Source: Mesorhizobium sp. PAMC28654
GTDB taxonomy: Bacteria; Pseudomonadota; Alphaproteobacteria; Rhizobiales; Rhizobiaceae
Direction of reading: 5' to 3'
DNA: 64,000 bases
Assembly (NCBI RefSeq): GCF_020616515.1
Contig: NZ_CP085135.1
Span: 4,464,001-4,528,000 of the forward strand
Positions 43,986 through 54,620 of the stretch are shown here, piece by piece. Within the stretch, counting starts at the first letter, position 1. Each line of letters opens with the position of its first letter. The position numbers and the translations under genes are program-made. The notes beneath the pieces are model-generated. The model saw nothing but the letters and a program-made list of their open reading frames with translations. It did no database searches and was not told the DNA's origin.

Positions 43986-44459
43986 ATGGGCGATCATGGT
44001 GAATCGGCGACCCTGTCGGCAGGCCTTTCGGGAGCGCTGACGGAATTCGGCCACCGGCTGATGGCGCGGGTCTACTATGCCGACACCGATTTTTCCGGCG
44101 TCGTCTATCATGCGCGCTATCTCGAATTCTTCGAACGCGGCCGTTCCGACTATCTGCGGCTGACAGGGGTTCATCACACCGAACTCGCCGACGGCAAGCA
44201 TGGCGAGAAGATCGTCTGGGTGGTGCGGCGCATGGAGATCGATTTCCGCGGCTCGGCACACATCGACGACATCCTGACCATCGACACGCGCACCGAAGAC
44301 ATTTCCGGCGCGCGCATCTTCATGGCGCAGCAGCTGAAACGCGGCGACGAGGTGCTGGTCGAGGCTCGGGTCGAGGCGGCGATCATCGGCGAGAACGGCC
44401 GGCCGCGACGCTTTCCCAAGGAGTGGGTGCAAGCGTTCATGCCCAAGGCCGCCAGCTAG
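43986..44459 (+). CDS. ybgC: Tol-Pal system-associated acyl-CoA thioesterase
   Basis: 157-residue 4-hydroxybenzoyl-CoA-type hotdog thioesterase, conserved at the head of tol-pal operons. MARVYYADTDFSGVVYHARY contains the catalytic Asp and the Tyr-His motif (about residues 27-46); LEFFERGRSDYLRL follows. Acts on short-chain acyl-CoA or ACP. Start ATG 43986. It precedes tolQ by about 310 bp. Confidence 0.95.
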   Translation: MGDHGESATLSAGLSGALTEFGHRLMARVYYADTDFSGVVYHARYLEFFERGRSDYLRLTGVHHTELADGKHGEKIVWVVRRMEIDFRGSAHIDDILTIDTRTEDISGARIFMAQQLKRGDEVLVEARVEAAIIGENGRPRRFPKEWVQAFMPKAAS

Positions 44460-44566
44460 AATTCTTCGTCTTGGCCATTGCTGGCCGCGTTCGCGGCGCC
44501 AGTTTGAGCGGATCACCGTCGGTTCGCGATGGCGCTCGGGCGCGTCAATGCGCCGCGCCTTATGGG

Positions 44567-44581
44567 CTAACCCATCCTTAA
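44567..44581. promoter_or_regulatory. CtrA-like box (one mismatch) upstream of tolQ
   Basis: CTAA (44567-44570), CCCATCC, TTAA (44578-44581) then CC: correct 7-bp spacing, with one base off the TTAA-N7-TTAA consensus, 190 bp before tolQ in the 312-bp gene-free gap 44460-44771. No other signal is clear in that gap. Confidence 0.35.
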
Positions 44582-44771
44582 CCATAACGGTTCATGAAGA
44601 GATTGGTGAAGATTGGCGGAATCCAAGCGCCTTCCTTTCACCAACATTTGCCCCGAAAAGGCCGCCAACGGTGCATTTCGGGGTTATTCCGCAAGCTTGA
44701 CGCGAACGGACCACAAGGGATGCCCATGGGCCAGCCGCCAGCGATGCCCGGAAAATCTTAAGGACGTTACC

Positions 44772-45482
44772 ATGGAAAATATCGCACTCGCCGAACCGGG
44801 CGCGCAATTGTCGATTTGGGCGCTGTTCATGCAGGCCAGCTGGGTGGTCAAGCTGGTCATGATCGGCTTGCTCTGCGCCTCGGTATGGACCTGGGCGATC
44901 ATTGTCGACAAGCTCGTCGCCTATGCCCGCATGCGCGCGGCGCTCAATCGTTTCGAGCAGGTGTTCTGGTCGGGGCAGTCGCTGGAAGAGCTTTACCGGA
45001 CGCTGGCCGACCGCAAGACCACTGGCATGGGCGCGATCTTTGTCGCCGCCATGCGCGAATGGAAGAAAAGCTTCGAGAAGGGCGCAAAAACGCCACTCGG
45101 GCTGCAGACGCGCATCGACAAGGCCATGGACCTGGCGCTGACCCGCGAGATGGAAAAGCTGGAGGGGCGTCTGGGGTTCCTCGCCACCACCGGCTCGGCG
45201 GCGCCTTTCATCGGCCTGTTCGGCACCGTCATTGGCATCATGACCTCGTTCCAGGCGATCGCCGGATCGAAGAATACCAGCCTTGCCGTGGTCGCGCCCG
45301 GTATCGCCGAGGCGCTGCTGGCCACCGCCATCGGCCTGCTCGCCGCCATCCCCGCCGTCATCGCCTACAACAAGCTGTCGTCCGACGCGAGCAAGATCGC
45401 GGTGCGCATGGAAGGGTTCTCCGACGAGTTCTCCGCCATACTCTCGCGCCAAATCGATGAAAAAGTCGCGCCGAAGGCCTGA
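44772..45482 (+). CDS. tolQ: Tol-Pal system protein TolQ
   Basis: 236 residues from ATG 44772 (MENIALAEPGAQLSIWALFM); an extra 53-codon extension at 44613 is not supported. Three helices: about 14-40, GLFGTVIGIMTSFQAIAGSK (about 145-165) and LLATAIGLLAAIPAVIAYNK (about 185-205). With TolR it forms the proton channel energising outer-membrane constriction at the septum. First of tolQRAB-pal-cpoB. Confidence 0.96.
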   Translation: MENIALAEPGAQLSIWALFMQASWVVKLVMIGLLCASVWTWAIIVDKLVAYARMRAALNRFEQVFWSGQSLEELYRTLADRKTTGMGAIFVAAMREWKKSFEKGAKTPLGLQTRIDKAMDLALTREMEKLEGRLGFLATTGSAAPFIGLFGTVIGIMTSFQAIAGSKNTSLAVVAPGIAEALLATAIGLLAAIPAVIAYNKLSSDASKIAVRMEGFSDEFSAILSRQIDEKVAPKA

Positions 45483-45491
45483 GGAACGATC

Positions 45492-45947
45492 ATGGGAATG
45501 TCAGTTGGCGCAGGTGGTGGACGTGGCGGGCGCGGTCACAGGCGGCGTGGCCGTCACCACGCATTGATGTCGGAGATCAACGTCACGCCGATGGTCGACG
45601 TGATGCTGGTGCTGCTGATCATCTTCATGGTCGCGGCGCCAATGCTGACGGTTGGCGTGCCGATCGACCTGCCGGACACCCAAGCCAAGGCGATGAACGC
45701 CGACACGCAGCCGATCACGGTTTCGGTGAACCAGGCCGGCCAGATCTATCTTCAGGAAACCGAAATTCCGATCGAAGAGATCGTGGCGAAACTTCAGGCG
45801 ATCTCCAAGACCGGCTATGAGGAGCGCATCTTCATACGCGGCGACAAGAGCGCCGACTACGGCACGGTGATGAAGGTGATGGCTCGCATTTCGGCGGCCG
45901 GCTACAAGAATATCGGTCTGGTTTCACTGCAGGAACAGGGTCAATAG
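45492..45947 (+). CDS. tolR: Tol-Pal system protein TolR
   Basis: 151-residue ExbD/TolR protein. After a Gly/Arg-rich cytoplasmic segment (GAGGGRGGRGHRRRGRHHA) comes the helix TPMVDVMLVLLIIFMVAAPM with the proton-carrying Asp (about residue 36), then the periplasmic domain with EIPIEEIVAKLQAI and EERIFIRGDKSADYGTVMKV. Starts 10 bp after tolQ. Confidence 0.96.
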   Translation: MGMSVGAGGGRGGRGHRRRGRHHALMSEINVTPMVDVMLVLLIIFMVAAPMLTVGVPIDLPDTQAKAMNADTQPITVSVNQAGQIYLQETEIPIEEIVAKLQAISKTGYEERIFIRGDKSADYGTVMKVMARISAAGYKNIGLVSLQEQGQ

Positions 45948-45954
45948 ACGCAAG

Positions 45955-47110
45955 ATGAGGACCGGCTTCACCACATCGGTGATCTTGCATGCGGCGGTAC
46001 TGGTCTTTGGCCTGTTCACGCTGTCGGCTCCGGCTGCGCTGCCTCCGTCGGATGTCGAGTCGATCGCGGTCGACATCGTGCCGGTGGAGGCCGTCGCGCA
46101 GGTCCTGCAGGGCGACAAGAAGGCCGTGGTGCATGAAAAGCCCGCACGTGCCCACCCAGCGCCCGGACGTCGTGCCGGACGCGCGGAAGGTCGGAGAGAA
46201 CAGCGTCGATACCGACAAGCCGATAACGCCGGAAGCCAAGCCGAAGCCGGTCGACACGACGTCGGCTCCGCCGCCCGCGCCGACCCCGATCGAGAAGCCG
46301 AAGCCCGAGGACGTGCCGAAGCCGCAGGAAAAGCCGAAGCCCATTCCTGCAACGGAAGTGGCGCCGGCGCCGCAGCCGAAGGAAGAGGTGAAGCCCGAGC
46401 CGGTCAAGCAGACGGATCCCAAGCCGACACCGGCCAAGCAGCCGACGCCGACCCCGCCGGATGAAAAGACCGCCGCGATCCAACCGACGCCCGAGGTCAA
46501 GCCGGATGCCGTCGCCGAGGCGATAGCGCAGGATCCGCCCACCGAGACCACAAAGCTTCCGGACTCGGCTCCCGCGCCCGAGGCCCGCCCGAAGCCGCAG
46601 CCGGCACAAGCCGAAAGCGCCAAGGCGCCGGAGCGCAAGGACGCCGACAAGCCGGTCAAGGAAGCCTCGTCGAAGCCGAAGTCGGATGACAAGCAGTTCA
46701 ATGCCGATCAGATTTCAGCTCTCCTCGACAAGCAGAAGCCGTCCGGTGGCGGAGCCAAGCGCTCGACCCAGCAGGCATCTCTCGGAGCCGACAAGGATCA
46801 GGGGCAGAAGCTCTCCAAGTCGGAAATGGGAGCCCTGGAAAGCCAGCTTGGCGGTTGCTGGATCCTTCCTGTCGGTCTTGAGGGGTCGGAGAGCTTCGTC
46901 GTGGTGGTCCGGTTCAATCTGAACGTTTCCGGCAAGCTGGATGGCCGGCCAGCCATCGAAAAGTCGAGCGGAAACCGTCAGTTCGACGAAAGCGCCGTGC
47001 GCGCCGTCCAAAAATGCGATGTGACCGGGCTGCAAGTTCCCGCAGGCAAGCAAGACATCTGGAATGACGTCCGCGTTACCTTTGATCCGAGGGAAATGCT
47101 TGGCCTGTAG
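45955..47110 (+). pseudogene. tolA: TolA, frameshifted as read
   Basis: TolA links the TolQR motor to Pal at the outer membrane. The first frame from ATG 45955 gives the N-terminal membrane anchor (MRTGFTTSVILHAAVLVFGL) and reads to DKKAVVHEKP. It then breaks near 46144-46150. The next frame continues VPTQRPDVVPDARKVGENSV, a long Pro/Lys/Glu region (KPKPEDVPKPQEKPKP), and the C-terminal TolA domain (ALESQLGGCWILPVGLEGSE, VQKCDVTGLQVPAGKQDIWN) to 47110. One extra or two missing bases explain the break. A real loss of TolA would be severe, so sequence error is likely. Confidence 0.85.
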
Positions 47111-47150
47111 GCCGAGCGCCCGCAAAATCAGTTAAGAGAAGCGAGAAGAC

Positions 47151-48461
47151 ATGAAATCAATCCTCAAGCCGCTCCTGATGGCCGCAGCAATGGCGATGGG
47201 CATGACCGCGGCCGGCACGTTGCCGGCGCTCGCGCTTGTCGAGCTCAATGTCAACAAGGGCAATGTCGAGCCTCTGCCCATCGCCATCACGGATTTCCAG
47301 GGCGGCGACGCGCTTGGTGCCCAGATATCGCAAATTGTCACGGCTGACCTGAAGCGCTCGGGCCTGTTTGCGCCGATCGACAAGAGCGCCTTCATCGAAA
47401 AGATCACCAATCCGGATGCGGCGCCGCGTTTCGACGACTGGAAGGTCATCAATGCGCAGGCGCTGGTCACCGGCAGCGTCAGCAAGGAGGCCGATGGCCG
47501 CATCCGCGCCCAGTACCGGCTCTGGGATACGTTTGCCGGCCAGCAGATGTCGGGTGAGCAGTTCTTTGCCAACGATGCCAATCAGCGGCGCGTCGCCCAC
47601 ATCATCGCCGACGCCATCTACGAGCGGCTGACCGGCGAGAAGGGCTATTTCGACACGCGCGTCGTCTTCATCGACGAATCCGGCGCCAAGAACGCGCGCA
47701 AGAAGCGTCTTGCCATCATGGACCAGGACGGCGCCAATGTTCGCTACCTCTCGGACGGCAAGTCGATCGTGCTGACACCGCGTTTCTCGCCGAACCGGCA
47801 GGAAATCACCTATATGTCCTATGAGAGCGGCCAACCGCGGGTCTATCTCCTGCAGATCGAGACCGGGCAGCGCGAACTGGTTGGCAATTTTCCCGGCATG
47901 ACCTTCGCGCCGCGCTTCTCGCCCGACGGCCAGAAGGTGATCATGAGCCTGCTGCGCGACGACGGCAATTCCAACATCTTCGCCATGGATCTGAGAAGCC
48001 GCTCGACGACGAGGCTGACCAATTCGACCGCCATCGATACGTCGCCATCCTATTCTCCGGACGGCAGCAAGGTGGTGTTCACCTCCGATCGTGGCGGCCG
48101 CGCACAGATCTACGTGATGGGTGCCGATGGTTCCGGACAGACCCGCATATCCTTTGGCGACGGTGTCTATTCGACGCCGGTGTGGTCGCCGCGCGGCGAC
48201 CTCATCGCCTTCACCAAGCAGACCGGCGGCGAATTCCAGATCGGCGTCATGAAGACCGACGGCTCGGGCGAGCGCATCCTGTCCTCAGGCTTCCAGCAGG
48301 AAGGGCCGACCTGGGCGCCGAATGGCCGCGTGCTGATGTTCTTCCGCGATTCCGCCGGTGGGCCGAAACTTATTTCGGTCGATCTCACCGGCCGCAACGA
48401 ACAGTCGATCCCAACCGCGAATTTCGCATCGGATCCGGCTTGGTCGCCGCTGTTGGAGTAG
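47151..48461 (+). CDS. tolB: Tol-Pal system beta-propeller protein TolB
   Basis: 436 residues. Signal peptide about 1-28 ([20 protein letters not shown], ending TLPALA). The N-terminal alpha/beta domain is followed by the six-bladed WD-like propeller with repeats such as [40 protein letters not shown] and [20 protein letters not shown]. Periplasmic partner of Pal and TolA. TolB-pal are separated by a 232-bp gap. Confidence 0.96.
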   Translation: MKSILKPLLMAAAMAMGMTAAGTLPALALVELNVNKGNVEPLPIAITDFQGGDALGAQISQIVTADLKRSGLFAPIDKSAFIEKITNPDAAPRFDDWKVINAQALVTGSVSKEADGRIRAQYRLWDTFAGQQMSGEQFFANDANQRRVAHIIADAIYERLTGEKGYFDTRVVFIDESGAKNARKKRLAIMDQDGANVRYLSDGKSIVLTPRFSPNRQEITYMSYESGQPRVYLLQIETGQRELVGNFPGMTFAPRFSPDGQKVIMSLLRDDGNSNIFAMDLRSRSTTRLTNSTAIDTSPSYSPDGSKVVFTSDRGGRAQIYVMGADGSGQTRISFGDGVYSTPVWSPRGDLIAFTKQTGGEFQIGVMKTDGSGERILSSGFQQEGPTWAPNGRVLMFFRDSAGGPKLISVDLTGRNEQSIPTANFASDPAWSPLLE

Positions 48462-48487
48462 TTTGCAAAAAAGCACAATGACTTCGG

Positions 48488-48512
48488 AAAGGGGCCTTTC
48501 GGGCCTCTTTTC
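48488..48512 (+). terminator. Terminator or attenuator after tolB
   Basis: AAAGGGGCC (48488-48496) / GGCCTCTTT (48502-48510) with one G-T pair, followed by TT. It may partly end the tolB transcript so pal is also made from its own promoter. Confidence 0.6.
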
Positions 48513-48693
48513 ATGCCTTGGTCGCGTTTTGGCCGCATTTACGCCTACGGTCCGCGCCAAATGTGACCTCGATTGGACCGGCTGCGGACGGCGGCCGAAA
48601 CAGAATATTAACCGTGTTCATTGAGCGTCGGTTAACCCAAACGTGGTTACTGGTTGATCAATGAATTCACTCGAATTGCGAAGGAGAGGCGGC

Positions 48694-49200
48694 ATGGGCC
48701 GTATCGCAGCACTTACCAGAAACCCGGTCATGATCGCGCTGGTGGCGATGCTTGCCATCACCGGTTGCGCCTCGAAGAAGACACTGAACAACCCCGGTGA
48801 TCTCGGTCTCAACGGCGCCGGCGCGGCAACGCCCGGCTCGGCACAGGATTTCACCGTCAACATCGGCGACCGTATCTTCTTCGACACGGACTCGACCTCG
48901 ATCCGCGCCGACGCCCAACAGACACTCGCGCGTCAGGCGCAGTGGCTGAACAAGTACAAGCAGTACGCCATCGTCGTCGAAGGCCATGCCGACGAGCGCG
49001 GCACCCGCGAATACAATCTGGCTCTCGGCGCCCGTCGTGCCGCCGCGACGCGCGATTTCCTCGTCTCGAAGGGCGTTTCCGGGCAGCGTCTGAAGACCAT
49101 TTCCTACGGCAAGGAGCGTCCGGTCGCGGTCTGCGACGACATCTCCTGCTGGTCGCAGAATCGTCGCGCCGTCACCACGCTCAGCGGCGCGGGTTCCTAA
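48694..49200 (+). CDS. pal: Peptidoglycan-associated lipoprotein Pal
   Basis: 168 residues from ATG 48694 (AAGGAG 7 bp upstream); the earlier ATG 48661 is not used. Lipobox AITGC (Cys about residue 25), then the OmpA domain: NIGDRIFFDTDSTSIRADAQ, EGHADERGTREYNLALGARR and GVSGQRLKTISYGKERPVAV. Anchors the outer membrane to peptidoglycan and to Tol. An acceptable own promoter region lies in the 48513-48693 gap, which contains GGTTAACC but no full CtrA box. Confidence 0.96.
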   Translation: MGRIAALTRNPVMIALVAMLAITGCASKKTLNNPGDLGLNGAGAATPGSAQDFTVNIGDRIFFDTDSTSIRADAQQTLARQAQWLNKYKQYAIVVEGHADERGTREYNLALGARRAAATRDFLVSKGVSGQRLKTISYGKERPVAVCDDISCWSQNRRAVTTLSGAGS

Positions 49201-49275
49201 GCGCAATCCCAGCGCCTCAGCGTCCAGCGGGACGCGTGGCGCCGATGTCGGCAAAAATGCAACACAACAATGCGA

Positions 49276-49300
49276 AAGGCGGCCGCGAGGCCGCCTTTTT
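49276..49300 (+). terminator. Intrinsic terminator after pal
   Basis: AAGGCGGCC (49276-49284) GCGA GGCCGCCTT (49289-49297) followed by TTT: a 9-bp perfect stem and T run, about 75 bp after the pal stop. Confidence 0.9.
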
Positions 49301-49427
49301 CTTGTCTTGGCCTTTGAAACAAAATTTGGCCGAAGTCTCACGTCCTGCTATGAGCCGAGGGCGCTTGGCTGATCCTATTTTGATCGGAAGGCGCAAAACA
49401 GGCTAACGATTCTACGGCGAGAGGCAC

Positions 49428-50528
49428 ATGCATTTCAGATCGGTCTTGAGCGGCACGCTTGCGCTGCTGCTCCTATCAGGCGTCACCGCCCTGGCCAGTG
49501 GCACAGGGCAACCAGCCGACAGCGGCTTTTCCTTCCATCTGCCGACCATCCAGCTGCCCGGCATCTTCGGCGAGAAGAAGCAGACGGACCAGGTTCAGAT
49601 CGCACAGTCAGCCAGCGCAGCCTCGCTGGAAGACCAACTGCGGCAGATGAACGGCAAGATCGAGGAGCTCAATTTCCAGGTTCTGCAGATGCAGGAGCAG
49701 ATCCGCAAGCAGCAGGAAGACAACGAGTTCCGCTTCCAGCAGCTTGAAGGTGGCACGCAAGGCGGGCAGCCGGCACCCGGCAAGAAGACGGATCCGCAAA
49801 AGAAGTCGGACGCCACTTCCAACAGCGACCAGAACGTCGCGGCGGCTCCCGCGACGCAAGCGCCAGCCGATGCAGGCAATGCATCGGGTGGCGGACAGAC
49901 CATCGAGGACGTCATCGTCGAATCGCCCAGCGGCGATCCCGGCACGGTCATTCCTGGAACGGGAGCGCCGGCCAAGACGTTCGGCTCCATCACCGTCGAC
50001 AAGAACGGCAACGTCATCGATGCCGAGGGCCACACCCAGGCAAGCGCGCCGGCGCAGGATACGGCTCCGGCCGCGGGTGCCGCCGCCGGTGGGGCCAAGA
50101 CTGGCAAGTCCGACGGCGCGGTGGTCGCGGCGCTGCCCACCACCAACAGCGCGGAGGAATTGTACCGCAATTCCTACCAGTTCATCCTGTCGGGCGACTA
50201 CGGCACCGCCGAGCAAGGCTTTCGCGACCACATCACCCGCTTCCCGAAGGACCCGAGGACGGCGGACGCGCACTACTGGCTGGGCGAGTCGCTGCTCGGC
50301 CAGCAAAAATACCGCGATGCGGCCGAGATTTTCCTGGCCGCCAGCAAGGATTATCCAAAGGCCAAGAAGGCGCCCGACATGCTGCTGAAGCTTGGCGTGT
50401 CGCTGGTTGGCCTCAAGCAGCACGATGTCGCCTGCGCCACCTTCAGCGAGGTCGCCAAGCGCTATCCGGAAATATCGCCCACGCTCAAGGAGCGCGTGAA
50501 GCAGGAAAGGGCGCTCGCGGCGTGCTAG
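49428..50528 (+). CDS. cpoB: Cell division coordinator CpoB (YbgF)
   Basis: 366-residue periplasmic protein of the tol-pal operon. Signal peptide about 1-25, short trimerising coiled coil (SLEDQLRQMNGKIEELNFQV, then LQMQEQIRKQQEDNEFRFQQ, about 62-105), a long low-complexity Ala/Pro/Asp linker (about 110-240), and a C-terminal TPR domain (AEELYRNSYQFILSGDYGTA, YWLGESLLGQQKYRDAAEIF). Coordinates septal peptidoglycan synthesis with outer-membrane constriction. It follows pal after a terminator, so it probably has its own promoter. Confidence 0.92.
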   Translation: MHFRSVLSGTLALLLLSGVTALASGTGQPADSGFSFHLPTIQLPGIFGEKKQTDQVQIAQSASAASLEDQLRQMNGKIEELNFQVLQMQEQIRKQQEDNEFRFQQLEGGTQGGQPAPGKKTDPQKKSDATSNSDQNVAAAPATQAPADAGNASGGGQTIEDVIVESPSGDPGTVIPGTGAPAKTFGSITVDKNGNVIDAEGHTQASAPAQDTAPAAGAAAGGAKTGKSDGAVVAALPTTNSAEELYRNSYQFILSGDYGTAEQGFRDHITRFPKDPRTADAHYWLGESLLGQQKYRDAAEIFLAASKDYPKAKKAPDMLLKLGVSLVGLKQHDVACATFSEVAKRYPEISPTLKERVKQERALAAC

Positions 50529-50531
50529 TGC

Positions 50532-50575
50532 GCATGTCGTTGTCCCAGAACCGGGACCACTTTTGGGCGACATGC
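50532..50575. repeat. GCATGTCG palindromic repeat, copy 2, abutting tilS start
   Basis: GCATGTCG (50532-50539) / CGACATGC (50568-50575) around GTCCC...GGGAC and CCAGAACCGG. It is the same family as 30815-30864. It ends four bases before the tilS ATG, so the tilS ribosome-binding region lies inside the palindrome. Confidence 0.82.
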
Positions 50576-50579
50576 ATTG

Positions 50580-52025
50580 ATGCTCGACACCGAGCCTGAC
50601 GTTTCTGATTTTTCGCGGATCGATTTTACCAGCGGCGCCGTTGTTGCCGTGTCCGGCGGCAGCGATTCGACCGCCCTTCTTCTCCTTCTCAAAGATTACC
50701 TGGACCGCACCGCACCGGCGACAAAGCTGCTGGCGGTGACGATCGACCATAATCTGCGGCCGGCCTCGGCGGCGGAGGCGCAAGCCGTGGCAAAGCTCTG
50801 CGCCGCGCGCAACATTCCCCATCGCACGCTGACCTGGTCCGGCCGCAAGCCGTCGACCGGTTTGCCAGCAGCCGCGCGCGAGGCGCGCTATAGATTGCTG
50901 GCCGAAGCCGCTGGATCGGAAGGCATCGGCCTGGTCCTGACTGGCCATACCGCCGATGACCAGGCCGAGACAGTGCTGATGCGGCAAGCGCGCGAGAAGG
51001 GACTGGCACCCGAGAAGGGACTGGCACGCGAGAGGGAACTGGCGCGCGAAGAGGGATTGGCCGGCGAAGAGGGGCGGGGACTGGCGGGCATGGCGCCAGC
51101 CACGCTTTACGACTGGCGATGCTGGATCCTACGGCCGCTTCTGGGCACGAGACGCCAGACGCTGCGCGACTTCCTGCGGCGCCAGCATGTCGGCTGGGCT
51201 GACGATCCGACCAATGCCGATGAAACATTCGAGCGGCCGCGCATCCGAACGATCCTTGCGCGAGACAGGGCGGCCTGGGGCGATGCAATGGCGTTGGCCG
51301 CGAGCGCCTCGGCCGAACGCACGGCACTTGGGCTTCGTGTGGCTGCATTGGTCCGCGGCCTTGCCAGCCAGCCAGGCCCTGGGCTTGTCCGCCTCGATCA
51401 CGACTTCGCCAGGTCCGGCGACGACCGGGCGGCCGTCTATGCGCTGCGCATCCTTCTGGCGACCGTTGGCGGGGTTGCGTTCCTGCCGGACCGGATGCGC
51501 GGCGAAGCGCTTTTCGACCGGCTGAAGGACGGCTCTTTTTGCGCTACATTGTCGCGGACGGTCATCGACGCGCGCCGGACCGGCGTGTGGTTGCGGCGTG
51601 AGATCCGGGGCCTGCCGCTTCCTGTCGCCGCTTCGGACATTTCGTCCTGGGATGGGTCGTCCTGGGATGGGCGCCGGCGGATCACGTTGGGCGACACCAA
51701 CAGCGTGTTCTTGATCGCGCCACTCGGCATGACGGCGGCAAGACAGATCGTGGTGCCGGAAGATCATGGGCCGCCGGGACTTTTGCGGGCTGGGCTGGCC
51801 GCCGAACCGGCACTTTGGCGAGCCGGCCAATGCCTTGGCCTGCCTGGAAACAGGCCTGATCTGGCGGCGATCGCGGTGCGACCGGCCGTCGCGCCTTTCG
51901 CCCGCTTCCTGCCGTCCTTCGACCTGGCCCCGGCGCATGCCGTCGCGGAGCTGATCGGGGCACCCTCCGTTCCGCCCTTGCCTTTCAGTGGCCACAGTGC
52001 CGGCCGATCATGGGCGAAAGCTTAA
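50580..52025 (+). CDS. tilS: tRNA(Ile)-lysidine synthetase
   Basis: 481 residues from ATG 50580. TilS converts the C34 of the AUA-reading isoleucine tRNA to lysidine, an essential step. PP-loop VAVSGGSDSTALLLLLKDYL (about residue 24), then GLVLTGHTADDQAETVLMRQ (about 120) and RPLLGTRRQTLRDFL are standard. Between DDQAETVLMRQAREKG and MAPATLYDW lies an unusual low-complexity insert of about 30 residues built from 18-bp tandem units, and a 15-bp duplication (SSWDG twice) lies further on. The C-terminal domain is shorter and divergent. It precedes ftsH, the conserved order. Confidence 0.92.
   Translation: MLDTEPDVSDFSRIDFTSGAVVAVSGGSDSTALLLLLKDYLDRTAPATKLLAVTIDHNLRPASAAEAQAVAKLCAARNIPHRTLTWSGRKPSTGLPAAAREARYRLLAEAAGSEGIGLVLTGHTADDQAETVLMRQAREKGLAPEKGLARERELAREEGLAGEEGRGLAGMAPATLYDWRCWILRPLLGTRRQTLRDFLRRQHVGWADDPTNADETFERPRIRTILARDRAAWGDAMALAASASAERTALGLRVAALVRGLASQPGPGLVRLDHDFARSGDDRAAVYALRILLATVGGVAFLPDRMRGEALFDRLKDGSFCATLSRTVIDARRTGVWLRREIRGLPLPVAASDISSWDGSSWDGRRRITLGDTNSVFLIAPLGMTAARQIVVPEDHGPPGLLRAGLAAEPALWRAGQCLGLPGNRPDLAAIAVRPAVAPFARFLPSFDLAPAHAVAELIGAPSVPPLPFSGHSAGRSWAKA
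50991..51080 (+). repeat. 18-bp minisatellite inside tilS
   Basis: Five tandem degenerate 18-bp units (CGCGAGAAGGGACTGGCA type) at 50991, 51009, 51027, 51045 and 51063. They translate to REKGLA/PEKGLA/RERELA/REEGLA-like six-residue repeats and keep frame. Confidence 0.9.
51642..51671 (+). repeat. 15-bp tandem duplication inside tilS
   Basis: TCGTCCTGGGATGGG twice in a row (51642-51656, 51657-51671), in frame, giving SSWDG SSWDG. Confidence 0.92.
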
Positions 52026-52130
52026 CCGAGACGTGCTGTTATGCTTGGCAAGGGGAGGCGCTCTCCCTATGTTAGGCTCAAGTTTCCTCTCAAGACAGGT
52101 GTCCGCCCGCGGATGCCAACGGGACAATTG

Positions 52131-54059
<1,929 letters not shown>

Positions 54060-54082
54060 GGCAGGCACCTCATTCGTTTTCA

Positions 54083-54112
54083 AACGCCGCGGCTTGTCCG
54101 CGGCGTTTTTGT
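54083..54112 (+). terminator. Intrinsic terminator of ftsH
   Basis: AACGCCGCGG (54083-54092) CTTGT CCGCGGCGTT (54098-54107) with following T run: 10-bp perfect stem right after ftsH. Confidence 0.95.
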
Positions 54113-54222
54113 TTTGGAGGTTGGAGAGCCAGCGACCTGCAGACGTCGGCGATTGGAAAGCCGGCGTGGCCAATCCCCCTTGTGGCAGATAATCGCATGT
54201 GGCGGCGCCATCCCCCACTCCG

Positions 54223-54540
54223 GCCGCTGCGCGGCCACCTCTCCCCTATGTCCATGGGGGAGAGGAAACCTAAGCCTTTCAAGGCAGCGACCTCGGCGGT
54301 TGGCATTCCTCTCCCTCACGAATGTGGGGGAGAGGTGGCTCGGCGAAGCCGAGACAAAGTGGGGGAACGCCATATGCGATTGTCCTGCCCTTGAGGGGGA
54401 AATGCCCGCACCTTCGTGAAGGTGAATCCAAGCTGGAATGAGAGCAGCGATCTTTCGCGCCCCCTCTGTCCTGCCGGACATCTCCCCACAAGGGGGAGAT
54501 TGGCAGCGTCGCCGACGGCGCTTCCTTGCAGCGCGGATAT
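54223..54540. repeat. Cluster of three CT/GA-rich palindromic repeats
   Basis: The gene-free 54113-54560 stretch is mostly repeats. CCTCTCCCC/GGGGAGAGG at 54238-54265; CCTCTCCC/GGGAGAGG at 54308-54335 plus GGCTCGGC/GCCGAG; and a CATCTCCCC/GGGGGAGAT unit at about 54478-54512 followed by GGCAGCGTCGCCGACGGC. All belong to mosaic elements common between Mesorhizobium and Rhizobium genes, in alternating orientation. Confidence 0.75.
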
Positions 54541-54562
54541 GGCCTCTGAAGCCGCCCAACAA

Positions 54563-54598
54563 AAAAGGCCCGCGCACCTTGCGATGCGCGGGCCTTCT
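54563..54598 (-). terminator. Intrinsic terminator of the cysteine-repeat gene
   Basis: AAGGCCCGCGCA (54565-54576) / TGCGCGGGCCTT (54585-54596): a 12-bp perfect stem; on the minus strand it is followed by a T run (AAAAAA at 54561-54566), 25 bp past the gene's stop. Confidence 0.92.
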
Positions 54599-54620
54599 TC
54601 TGGAAGATGTGACTGAGAGA

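Noticed and set aside
54113..54560. CRISPR array
   Set aside because: The repeats are palindromic mosaic elements of unequal spacing, with no constant repeat-spacer pattern and no cas genes.
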